Program-made: the position numbers and the translations under genes
Notes under the pieces: model-generated
Databases searched by the model: none
Told to the model about the DNA's origin: nothing
The model's input: the letters and a program-made list of their open reading frames with translations, nothing else
NCBI GenBank assembly: GCA_037447655.1
Contig: JBBHKE010000026.1
Span: 121,828-175,019 of the forward strand
From: Zygnema cylindricum
Lineage: Eukaryota > Streptophyta > Zygnematophyceae > Zygnematales > Zygnemataceae
DNA: 53,192 nucleotides
Direction: 5' to 3'
Shown: piece after piece, positions 1 to 10,800 of the stretch
Layout: every line of letters begins with the position of its first letter
Position numbering within the stretch: position 1 is the stretch's first letter

Positions 1-302
1 GGGGAGATGAGGGGGAGGAGAGGAGGGAGAGCACAGAGTGAAGATAGTGGAGAGGGAGAGGAGAGGGAAGGGAGAGGGGGAGTAGAGGGGAAGAGAGGGA
101 GAGAAGGGAGTGGAGGGAGAGGACGGAGTGGAAAGGAGAGGGAAAGGCGAGAGAGGAGGGAGAGTAGGGGGAGATGGACAGGGGAGGGGAGAGGGGGAGG
201 AGAGGGGAGGAGAGGGAGAGGGGATGAGAAGGGAGGGTAAAAAATGGATAAGGAAGGTTGAAGGGAAGGAAGAGGAGCTCTCCCTCCCTCTCCATCCTCC
301 CC
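1..302. repeat. GAGGGA-rich simple-sequence tract
   Basis: This is almost pure purine on the + strand, made of GGAGA, GAGGG and GGAGGG units, and turns into CTCCCT-type sequence near 280. The open frames across it are low-complexity artefacts rich in Arg, Gly and Glu. The same GAGGGA/CTCCCT repeat recurs at about 915-960, 1200-1450, 1965-2055, 2105-2225, 2895-2955, 35665-35795, 50530-50620 and 53110-53192, so it is a genome-wide simple repeat. Confidence 0.9.
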
Positions 303-636
303 CCAGATCCACAACCTCATCTCTGCCTCCAAAATCAATATCTAACGCTCTTTTTCTCTCCTTCCTCCCTCTCCCTCTCCCTCCCTAGATTTGCAATCTT
401 ATCTCTGCCCTCCAAACCCTCGACCGCCTCCAGTGGTCGTACTGCCTCTTTATCCCTCCCACTCCTTCCCTCCCTCTTCTTATCCACCACTTTCTAACGC
501 TCTCCCTCCCTCTCCCTCTCCCCCCAGATCCGCAACCTCATCTCTGCCCTCACCATTTTCTAACTCCCTCTTTCCTCTCCCTCTCCCTTCAAAATAAGTA
601 TCTAACGCTCTCTCTCCCTCTCCCCCACCCCTCCAG

Positions 637-912
637 ATCCGCAATCTTATCTCTACCCTCCAAACCCGCGACCGCCTCCAGTGGTCGTACCGCCTCTCTG
701 CGAGAACCAATCAGGAGGCTCTGTTGGGATTAACGGAACAGCCCGTTCTATGTCTCGCCGGAGACTCGGAAGCATTTCAGTTTGAGACCATGAGGGCGGC
801 CTCTCTCTCGAGGAGAGGGAGGTACAGGCACGTGGGGGGTGGAGGGAGGAACGTTATTGACGAGGTTTTGGAGAAGTATTTCGAGGTTGTGGAGGAGTTT
901 TTGAAGGAGTGA
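637..912 (+). CDS. last exon of an unidentified gene (possible alpha/beta-hydrolase-like C terminus)
   Basis: An open stretch of about 91 codons starts right after a pyrimidine-rich tract and CAG acceptor (ends 636) and ends at TGA 910-912. It has normal protein-like composition, unlike the surrounding simple repeats. The translation begins IRNLISTLQTRDRLQWSYRL and contains PVLCLAGDSEAFQFE, then an Arg-rich stretch and a VLEKYFEVVEEFLKE tail. The hydrophobic strand PVLCLAG followed by an acidic residue, a Gly cluster and a C-terminal amphipathic helix resembles the end of alpha/beta-hydrolase proteins, but no catalytic His is visible, so the family is a weak guess. Upstream exons lie outside the window. 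Three degenerate copies of the exon start lie in the intron at 307, 389 and 528. Confidence 0.6.
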   Translation: MRNLISTLQTRDRLQWSYRLSARTNQEALLGLTEQPVLCLAGDSEAFQFETMRAASLSRRGRYRHVGGGGRNVIDEVLEKYFEVVEEFLKE

Positions 913-2136
913 ATGGAGGGAGGGAGAGGGAGGGAGAGGGAGAGAAAGGGAGGGGAGGGGAGGGTTCAAAGTGGAGAGAAGGTTGAAAAGTGGAGAAATG
1001 GTTTGTTTACAGGGAAAAGACGAAAATATTGTGGTTTAAACGGGTTTAATCAGAGGTTATGGCTAAAAACGTGTAAGCAACAATTGTAAGTGATGTTTTA
1101 ACGGTGTTTAAAAAGGAAAGGGGAGGGAAATTGCGAGGATGTCATTGGACAAGGTGTAGAATTTCACTTGAATGTTGAAAATATTTGGGGGTTTGTAACA
1201 AGAGAGAGAGAGAGGGAAAGAGTGAGGGAGAGGAGGGAGACAAAGAGAGAGGGAGAGAGAGGGAATGCAAGAGGGTGAGAATGAGAGAGAGAGATCGAGA
1301 GCTAGAGAGAATGTTAGAGGAAGAAAAAGGGGTAGGAGAGGAGAGTGAGAGAGAGAGAGGGAAGAGTGTGCTATAAGTAGAGCTAGTGTGGGACATAGGG
1401 AGTTAATGGAGATAAAACAAAAAGGAGAGAGGGAGAGAGAGAGAGTAGTCAGTACTGAGAGAGCTCTTTTTCCGTGTTTTTTTTTTTCTTGTTTCTTTTT
1501 TTTTGTTTGTTTTTTTTCTCAAAGGTAAAAACTTTAGAGAGCTAAAATTTTTGTAGACAGTATTTGTCGAGGATTGGACCCCAATACTGTTCGAAAAATA
1601 AGAGAGAATTAAATTGAAGAATAGAAAAATCGAATAAAGTCTTTAGAAAGAAAATGTAGAAAGAAAGGTTTAGAAAGGATTGGAAGAAAGTTTTAAGGGA
1701 GAAAGTTTTTTTGGAAGAGAGTTTTTTTTTTTGGGAAGAAAATAAAAGAGAGTTGAAGAGTGGAAAGGAAAATGTTTTATTCTCTTTTTTTTTTTTTTTT
1801 TTTTTCAGGGGGTGGTGAAGTGAAGAAAAGAATATTTTGTTGTAAAAAAAAAATGAATTGTTTTGTAAATTTTTCGAGAGGAATTTTTTGACAAATTTGG
1901 GAAATTTTGATATCTCGGAAAATATTTTGAAACAATTCTTGATTGTAATTTTGAAGTCTATGGAGAGGGAGAGGAGGGAGAGGGAGAGGAGGGAGAGGGA
2001 GAGGAGGGAGAGGGAGAGGAGGGAGAGGGATGAGGAGGGAGAGGGAGAGGGAGGGCGTGAGTGAGGAGAGAAAGTTATGCTTGTTTGTATTTTGATATTC
2101 AGACGGAGGGAGTGGGGGGAGAGTGAAAGGGAGAAC

Positions 2137-2199
<63 letters not shown>

Positions 2200-2310
2200 T
2201 GTGAGGAGGGAGAGGGAGAAGGAGAGGGGAAATGTTTGTGTTTTTTAATGTTTGAAATATTTAGGAAGTAAAATTGTCCATTCCTATTCCTAATTCTTTA
2301 TCGACTATTT
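913..2310. other. non-coding spacer with GA microsatellites and poly-T runs
   Basis: No supported gene. The stretch contains GAGGGA/GAGA microsatellites (915-960, 1200-1450, 1965-2055, 2105-2225) and long T runs near 1480-1520 and 1780-1805. Open frames here are repeats of Arg and Glu or Leu and Ser and are not credible proteins. Confidence 0.75.
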
Positions 2311-2319
2311 TTAATTATT

Positions 2320-2520
2320 AAAAAAAAAAAAAAAAAATACGCATGATAAATTAAAAAGCACAATGGTAAACCATCTGAGTCCGGGGGTACAAAAGGGGTG
2401 GAATGGCCGAAACTGAAAAACTACCAGCAGGGGAATAAAATAACAGCACAACAAAAACAAAAAGAAACAACAAGAAGGAAAATAAAAGCACCCAAACTCA
2501 AAATGTTGGACAACCATCCT
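2320..2520 (-). mobile_element. 5'-truncated non-LTR retrotransposon 3' end
   Basis: Read on the minus strand, this stretch matches the 3' end of the plus-strand remnant at 4400-4580: the same T-rich GGGTGCTTTTATTTT segment, then CCCTGCTKGTAGTTTTTCAG, then GTACCC..GGACTCAGATGGTTTACC, then GTGCTTTTTAATTTATC. The minus copy ends in about 18 T residues (A run at about 2320-2337 on the plus strand). It contains no coding sequence. It is best read as a dead, 5'-truncated insertion in the opposite orientation. Smaller matches to the same end motif (ATGGTAAACCATCTGAGT) occur at about 2731-2748 and 2829-2848. Confidence 0.7.
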
Positions 2521-2589
2521 TTTTTAAATGGCAAGAAAATGACATTTATTTCAATGGTAACAAATCAGGGAAAAAAAATAATCTTTTAA

Positions 2590-3190
2590 AAAAATAAAAT
2601 CTTAAAAAAAAATAAAAAATGGTTGAAAGGTGTGAAAGAAATCTTTGAGAGGACACCATCACACCTTCCTTTCTCTCCTTTTTTTTGTTTATTTTTTTTA
2701 ATTGTTTTTTTTTTTTTGTTTTTATGTACTCGTATGGTTTACCACGACTTATTTTTAATAAAGCTTATTATCCCGATTACTATTATTACGAATTGTTATA
2801 AGCTCATTATTGACGACGTTACAATGCAATGGTAAACCATCTGAGTAAATAAAAAACAAATAAAGGGTCTCTATCTCCCTGCTTTTTTTTCTGTCCCCCT
2901 CCCTCTCCCTCTCCTCGCCCCTCCCCTCTCACTCCCTCTCCCTCTCCCTCTTCTCTCATACCCCATTGTCCGTGGATGCCCAGATTCATATTCAGCTATT
3001 TAATATGGAACATCTACAAATAAGTAATTTATTTTATTATTATTATTATTATTGTTTTATTTTATTTATTTTTCTACAAATTAACTTCCAGTCCTTGCCC
3101 AAATCTATCGAGAGAGTTTATGGGAAGTTTCCTTGACAAACTCCTATTCTGATTCTCATCTCCTCTCTCTCCGCCTTTGATGATCGCCTG
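2590..3190. other. AT-rich spacer between LINE fragments
   Basis: No gene recognised. It holds T-rich runs, a partial copy of the LINE end motif (2731-2850), a CTCCCT tract (2895-2955) and TTATTA repeats (3033-3075). Confidence 0.6.
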
Positions 3191-3199
3191 ATGGATGTT

Positions 3200-4590
3200 C
3201 TCCACACTCTACTAGGTCGTGGGGCATTCGATCGTGAGTCTGGGCCTTCGGCCCGCATTCAGGCATCCCTCCCTGTCTCTACAGGGGGGTTGGTCTATTA
3301 TCGACTGCCCGTGTTGCTCCCGCTGCATATTTAGGAAGTTGGTGCCTTATCGCCTCCACTCTTGTTTCTCGCTTCTTGGCTGGGGCACCCCCATTCTCGC
3401 CACTGTGGTCCCCCGAGTTTCAGACGGTGTGTTTGCCTTCCAGCAATTTCTATTGGACGAGTCATCTTCTCTTCCTCCTCATGCCCTAGTGGATGTGCCG
3501 CTTTTTTCCACCCTTGTTACGAAATCCGTTGAGCGTGGCCAGGAACGATTTCCAATCAAGTTGTCGCCGCCATTAAATCCGAGCTTCTCGAGGCGCTTCC
3601 CGCTAATTCTTCGCGTGCCCGTATTCTCTCTTGTGGTTGCCCAGGTTTTGGGTCTTGGCTATTAGCAACACCTATTTTGTCCACTCTTCGATTCTCACAT
3701 GCTCAGTTCACTACCGCCCTCTGGTTTTGACTTGGCCTCCCCCATCCTCCTTTACTTGGCTCCATTGTTTGTGCTTGTGGTCGTGTCTTGGGGCCCGATT
3801 GTGTCCATTTGCTTCATTGCTCCCATGGGGGAGAACTGATCCAGGCGCACGACACTATTCGTGACGCCGTTGCGTCTATCGCTTCGGAAGGGGGGTTTTC
3901 TGTGCGTCGCGAGGTTTCTCATATCATTCCCTCGCGCCGGATCGATGTTGTTTTGCTCGATGGCGCCCGTCGCATCTTCGGTGATATTGTTTTGGCGAAC
4001 CCTACTTCAGGCGGCTCGACATGTTGGGGTGGCACCGCGTGATGCTGCCAAGGCGAAGGAGCGTGATTATGCCCACCGGGACCCTATGGATGACTTTATT
4101 CCGATGGCGGTCTAGACCTTTGGTTGTTCGGGTGTTGCGTTGGACGAGTTTCTCCGTACCTGTACTCGACGTGCTTTCAAGTCCTTCGGTCCTTACTCTT
4201 TTTATCGTCAACGTTTATCTGTGGCTTTACAGCGAGCGCAGGCTTCTATTCTCCTTCGGTCGGCTATGGCGGTTCTAGATCGTCGATTTGTTCCGGAACT
4301 CCCTCAACGTGCTCCCGCGGGCTGGGGGGACTTACGGGGTTGCTTTTAGTAGATATTTAATTAAGTTGGGGTTGGGCTTGTCGTTTTGTTTTTGTTCATT
4401 CCTGTGCTTCTCATTTTGGGTTTGGGTGCTTTTATTTTACTTGCTTTTTTATGTGTTCACGTTGCTTTCTTTGTTTATTTTTTATTGCCCTGCTTGTAGT
4501 TTTTCAGTTTCTGCCTTGCCGCCCTTTTTGTACCCTCGGACTCAGATGGTTTACCTTCGTGCTTTTTAATTTATCTTGTGTGTTTTTTAA
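3200..4590 (+). pseudogene. non-LTR retrotransposon ORF, C-terminal part, degenerate
   Basis: Several frames broken by stops and frameshifts together resemble the C-terminal region of LINE-type polyproteins. Recognisable pieces are a GSWLLATP segment (about 3650-3670), a CxC...HLLHC zinc-knuckle-like motif followed by GGE..HDTIRD (about 3773-3865), a nuclease-like RRIDVVL...D segment (about 3940-3990), AAKAKERDY..RDPMDDF (about 4045-4100, shifted frame) and a final DEFLRTCTRRAF..RRF segment (4140-4349). The zinc-knuckle followed by an Asp-containing segment resembles restriction-like-endonuclease LINEs such as the R2 group; this is inference. The upstream reverse transcriptase domain is absent. 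A T-rich 3' UTR runs to about 4590. Confidence 0.65.
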
Positions 4591-4599
4591 TACTTAGTA

Positions 4600-4871
4600 T
4601 GGAGAGAAGTGCCTTAGCATTTAATATGGGAAGAAGGGCGAGTGCCTTAGTATTTAGTTAAAATGATTAAAATGACCACACAAAAATGATTAAAATGACA
4701 ACAGCAAAACATAATGGAAGTAACAAATTAAAACACAATTTAAATTAAATTAAAAACCAACCAAAACTGTAATCCACTATATCATCACAAATCAATAACC
4801 AAAAAAATCAATCCAAACACTCATAAAACCCAAATTTAATGTTCCATAAATCATGTATATTATTAATATTA
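4600..4871. other. 3' flank of the arogenate dehydrogenase gene
   Basis: A-rich non-coding DNA between the LINE remnant and the stop codon of the minus-strand gene; it includes that gene's probable 3' UTR. No clear polyadenylation motif can be assigned. Confidence 0.5.
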
Positions 4872-7800
4872 TTACGATTCAATCTGGGAACCAAGTCCAT
4901 CCACACCAAATGATACACTAACTCCATTGGTCACTATTTCTGTTGTCTCCTTCTCTCTCCCTTCTATTAACTTTGTGGTTTCCCTTAAGTTTTCTGAAGT
5001 GCTTTGAGAAGAAGAAGACGGAGCCAAAAGAGCCTTCGGTCCCTCGGAACCTCCGACTTCTTTCTTTTTCGTATCGAAAAGTTGAGATCTCAAAACATCG
5101 TGTAATTGGTCGAAAAGATGTTTTTTCACTTCGTCAAAAGCCTTTTCTAAATTGTTCAACTGAAAACCAAAACCCCAATTGTCACTACATCATCATATTA
5201 TTATTGTCACTATATCATATTATTGTTGTCACTATATAATCATATTATTATTGTCACTTTATCATAACTATTGTTCTCACAATAGCTCCCGATTGCCACT
5301 TTTATCGTTATTATTGTCGTTATTATTGTTCTCACAATCATTTAAGTTCCAATTGATTTTCTGTTCGGTATTCTTCTCTGGAGACAAAAAAACTTGTAAG
5401 TGTGGGATCTTTATTATATCTATATTTAAGCCCCCAATTGTCACTATATCATCATAATTGTTTTCACATTCTATTTATTATGGTTCCGTTATGATTCCTC
5501 TAGGGTATTTCTGGTGTTCTTACATTCATATCATAGTCCCAATCAATGTTCTGTTTGGTATTCTTCTCAGGAAATAAAAAACCTTCAAGTCTGGGATCTT
5601 TATTATATATGTCTGCAAGTCTTGGACCTTTCTCAATATGAAGTTTCTCAATATGAAGTCTAGATTTCCAAACAAACTGAAGGCTGAAACCAGTAACCGA
5701 ATTAATAAAACAAATTAACAGTTAGATAAAGTTCAATACAAGGTATTCACAATCAAAGTGTGGGCCTGTCTTACCTCCTCTGTCGCATTTACATTATACA
5801 TAAAGAGGCCGTAGTAAAGATCAAAACTATCTCCAGCCGTGTTTTCCACCTGCAAATACCCTCTCTCAACTCAGTTCCACCAACAGTAAAGAAAGGAAAA
5901 ATAAATTTTGAAATGTAAGGAAATGCATCATAGGACTCAGAACAAACAATAGAGTTCAATTTATCCATCTCACAGTTACTTATCCTCAACCCTTAATCTG
6001 ATTACAAGAGAGCAAGTATACTCTATATGTCTTTTCTTCTTCCATGCACATTATAACTATACATGTTATTTCTTCCGTTTCTTTGCTGTTGTACAATATA
6101 GCATATTTTCATACATTTTTCTTCTTCCAAAAGCCTATTACTAAAAACCAGGACACATATCACACTGGTTTAACTGTAATCCTAGCTTAAAAGAAAACAC
6201 AACTGATGAACATCAAAACATATTACTTGATGCCGGAAAAACCACGCCTACCACAATATTGTGAAATGAAAAGTTCCTATACATATGAAGACACAACAAA
6301 GTTCCCCTAGACTGTCTCTTTTGAATCCCCTACAGTCAAATGGGAAGCATTCAAATACAATACCACCCCCCACCACTTCATGGCCTTTTTCAAAAGACAA
6401 TTACACCGTGAATAGCAATTAGAGTTAATAATACTGAAAGGGTCCCAGTCTTTTTTGCCCTCTGAACACAAAACGTTAATAATGCTAACTGCTTCTTTCT
6501 TAACTCTAAATATTTTTGCAGTTCACAATCGCCCACGTTCTTCGGACTGCAAATAGAAGCATAACACTAAAACAGCCCTCATACTAGTTATTTCTTAACG
6601 CTAATAGCAATTCATGGTGTACTGTCCTCATTTCCTTAGCTTTAAACCCAAAGTTGCTTTCCATACAGTTTTCATTGAAAAAGAGTTTTGCTTACCAGGT
6701 TCAAGAGAGTTTCGTATCCACGAGTGTTGATGGGAGTCGACTCCAATTTCAATTTTCCCAACACCCTGTGAGATACATAATATTTCCACCAACTGATTTC
6801 TCCGTTAGGAATGTGACTCCGTATTTTTTTCTTTTTTTTACACAGAAAATAAATCCAGATAAGAGAATTGCAGGTTTTAGTGAGACGGCCAACAACAAAA
6901 AAACCCGTTTGTTATGTCCACAGTCACATCAAAACTAGGTTTACATTCCTTTATTTTTACATTCAACAACTCAAATTTTAATACGCTGAGTGAAAGACTT
7001 CATCACCCGTGTCTTTGCAAAAATGCAAAAAATGCAAGAATGCTTGATGTCAAATTCAGATTATAGCAGAATTAAGTGCCAATTTAGTCAAAAAAACAGG
7101 TTATGAGCGAGGAAAATAACATTCTTTGATCAGATTAATTGTACATTTAGTGAAAAAAACAGATGAAAGCGAAATCAACACTCACCGACCAACTGTGTGT
7201 GTGGCAATCCAATTAAAACACAATCCCGTGTAGAATATGAAAAAGGAAAAAAACAGTCTACGTCCAAACGAAGTGTTCATTTAGTGAAAGAGAAAAAAAG
7301 AAATTAAACACTCACCGACCGACTGTGTGTGTGACAAACTGACTTCCTGCGGCATATTTGTCGTGCTCTTCACAAGCCATCTCAACCATACGACATCCCT
7401 GCAAACCCAAATTTAAAATTGATTACTATCTACTCTTTCCACACTACATCCAAATTTTTATTTAAAATTATTTTATTACACCACCACCACTAATAAGTCA
7501 TTCCCCACTACTCCCGTAAATCACTATCAGAAAAATAGCATGGACAATAACAATCACAGTGCCCTTTTAAGTAACAGTAATTCAGTTGTGAATCACAAAA
7601 TCGTGGAAAGACATAAAAAGACAGCAAGCAGCCATGTCCCGTCCTAATTTAGCAATATCAACTCTAGTTTTGTACACTAAACTAACAATTCTTCTCATGT
7701 TTCATTGATACTAAAAATCATCTAATTTTTGTATTGATACTAATAAATCGTCTAGATTGCCTTGATACTAATAATTCGTCTAGTTTTGCATTAACACTAA

Positions 7801-10800
7801 AAATCCTTTAACTCTAACAAACGGCAAATTATGTAACCTCGACACTTCATCCCTCCACCAACCGCATGCTACTCCATTATTATATTAAGAAGTAAAAAAA
7901 AGTCAAAGTGGATTACCAAAAGCCTACTGTATTCCTATGACCACGCCCTTTCTGACATTTTTTTCCTCCACCAATCCTTGCTAATTCACTGAACTAAAAA
8001 ATGCTTTCCAGTCGCTCAGAATGGCTCAACTATCCCTTCCTCAACACCCCATTTTTCTTTAATCTATCTGTTTTAAGCCCAAAGAATATTGCGCTGCATA
8101 AAAATTATGATATCTGAAAAATAAAATGAATTGTGCCACGTTTTCTGGTTGGAGAAGCGAAAGGTTAACCATTTAGATTCTGACCTCTCTACCAGGTTTC
8201 AATCAAGAAATGAACAAAATACCATTTGGTCTGACCTTTCAGTTTCTGGTTTTTGTCAAAAACTTTTGGTTTATGGCTCACCTCTTTCTCAAATATTTGT
8301 AGTACTCGATTGCATCGATCTTGATTTTGTTGTGTTGGGCAAATTCGAACTTTGTCGTATACAAATGGTAAACCTTCCCATGAACCTTTTCCACTTTCTG
8401 GACCGAACATAGGATGGGTGCATAGAATATCAAAGTTCATGGGAAGTACCTGCAAAAAAAGACAAAAGAGGACATTTCACCAAAGTACACCAGCCATTGA
8501 TATTAGAGTTAGTAAATTATTAGTGTTAACACTTAACTAGAATTAACTAAACTAACTTAGGTTTTGCCACGTGGCTTGTTATGGGCCACTTCACTAAATA
8601 ACATTACTAACACCGATATATGATTTTGGTTCCAATAAAAGACACTCAAATTAGAGTGATTTAACTTTTAATAGCGATGGGCAGTTTATTTCACATACCA
8701 GAAAACAAAACAATCGAATTCATCCAAAACTGCTTGCCCATCACATTTACAACACATAAATTGGCAGTCTAATAAGAAACAAAATCACAAAAAGAACCAA
8801 AATTACAATTATCACAAAAATCACAGGGCTCTCAATATCGGACTTTCAGTACTCTCTATTTCCCCAATTGCAAGTGTTTCTTCTTTTTTGCTAAACACAC
8901 ATACCTGACGAAACAAATTCTTGGGAAATTCCTTCACTGACAATACGTCCACAAACAATGTATTACGTTTAAGACGCTGGAGTGGGAGAGATTTAAGAAC
9001 TTTGTCTGTAGAAAGAATAGAAGTGGCGAGAATGACAACATCAGGATGCTCCTCACAAAAATCATCTGCATCTCTGCCCCCAAACCCAACCCCACCACCG
9101 AAAAACCAAAACCAAAAAAGGCCCATCTATCAATATTTAAGTAGAGATTCTCCAAAAATTAGGCTTCTTTAATTGAAATTCCTCTTTACTTTTGAGCCTC
9201 AAAAGCGGAAATTCCACTGAATGGCATCTCTCTCTCTAAATCAGCAATATTATTGAAGTTATTTGTAGGATTCCAGCCCCAATCCCCACCACCAAAAACC
9301 CCCGAAAAGACTCGCCCATCAATTTTTACAATTTTTAAATCGAGACTCTCCAAAAATCTAGGCTTCTTTAATTTTAATTTCCCTGATAGGGTATTTATAA
9401 GTACACTATTATGGCAATGCTGGCCAGTAGTCGCCGTAATTCTCCAGAAAAATGTATTTCTATTATAAAATTGTACAATTTATTGTATGAATACTATGAT
9501 TACTGCGCCAAGTATTATTATCTCTCTCCCCTTCAGTATTATTTTCTCTCTCCCCTTCATTATTATTTTCTCTCTCCCCTTCAGTATTATTCTCTCTCTC
9601 CCCTTCAGTAATATTTTCTCTCTCCCCTTCATTCCTCCCATATAAGACAAGACAAGGCTAATCTATCCTAATAAATTATTTCTAAGTTTAAATAAATTTA
9701 TCTAATCCAATCTAAACTAATCTAAAGTAGCAATCTGTGAAGTACTAAGAGTGGGAAGACAAAATTTCAAGACCTGGGAAATTCCTGACCCTGCCCAAAT
9801 TTCCAATAACCACACTATTATGATTTTACTAAATGCATGTCCATTCAGAAATAAGAGCCCCTCTTCTAAATTACTACGGTGCTCATGACCCCTCAATTTC
9901 TGTTTTTTTTTCAAAAACTTATAAAAATCCTAAGAAACTTCCTGAAGTATGTGATGCATATCTTACTGGCTGTCATGTTAAAACCTGAAAAAAATCCCAA
10001 AATCCTCAAAAAAGCCCCCAAAAAGCCAATCAGACCCAAACAACCCGAAAAAACCCAAAAAAAAAACCAAAAATCGTTCAAAAAATCCCAAGAAACTCTC
10101 TCACCTGAAATAGGTGACACCCATCTCTTTGGCCACCATGCTATAGTCGGTTCGGGACAAGGCAATAACAGAATGGTTTTGGCTAAGTATTCTCCGAGCA
10201 AGAAATTGCCCGAAGTTACCAAATCCCACAATACCAATTCTCAAACGATTCAAGGACTCCAGTTGGCGCTTCTGAATCCCTCGAAGAAATAAAAAACATC
10301 AATCAAAGTCAGTCTTTCTGTCCATAGACTAACCCAACCGCACCTGGAAATAAAGGTCTTTATGAGCAAAGCTCAAAACCTTCGCAACAAATTATTAAAA
10401 GTGAACAGTCAAAAGAGCGTTTCAAAATTATAAAAATGTAACGGGAAATTAGTGTCCAAATTATAAAACCTTGCGCGGCAATTAGTGTTGCAGTGACTTC
10501 TGCCATTTTTTTCTGTTAAACTCACCTGCAATTTCACCTACGTATTCACTCAGGCACTATTACGAACAAATTATTAAAAAGTAAAACCATTTCACTAGAT
10601 ACATAAAAAAAAAAAAAAATCGTCATATACTCTTCCATTGAACAAAAAACCCATTGTCAATATTTTGAAGCCCCGATCTTCTCCTATACTCCAATACAAG
10701 TTGCGCTAAAATTGACTTAATGTTGCTTTACATATGAAACGAAACAATTTTTCTATCATTTGTACATGAAGAATTATGAGAATGCCTCAACATTAACAGG

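Noticed and set aside
7-388. Overlapping open frames in the GA-rich tract
   Set aside because: Pure low-complexity Arg/Gly/Glu translations of a simple repeat; no stop codons simply because of composition.
2341-4579. A DNA transposon with ~55-bp terminal inverted repeats
   Set aside because: The inverted ends extend into ~180 bp of shared LINE 3' sequence; two opposed LINE remnants explain them better.
9513-9640. CRISPR-like array
   Set aside because: Units are directly adjacent with no unique spacers, in an intron of a eukaryotic gene; it is a minisatellite.
9879-10292. 137-codon plus-strand Lys/Pro-rich frame opposite TyrA exon 2
   Set aside because: Antisense of the Rossmann exon and A-rich intron; the minus-strand exon has clear family motifs and closing phases.
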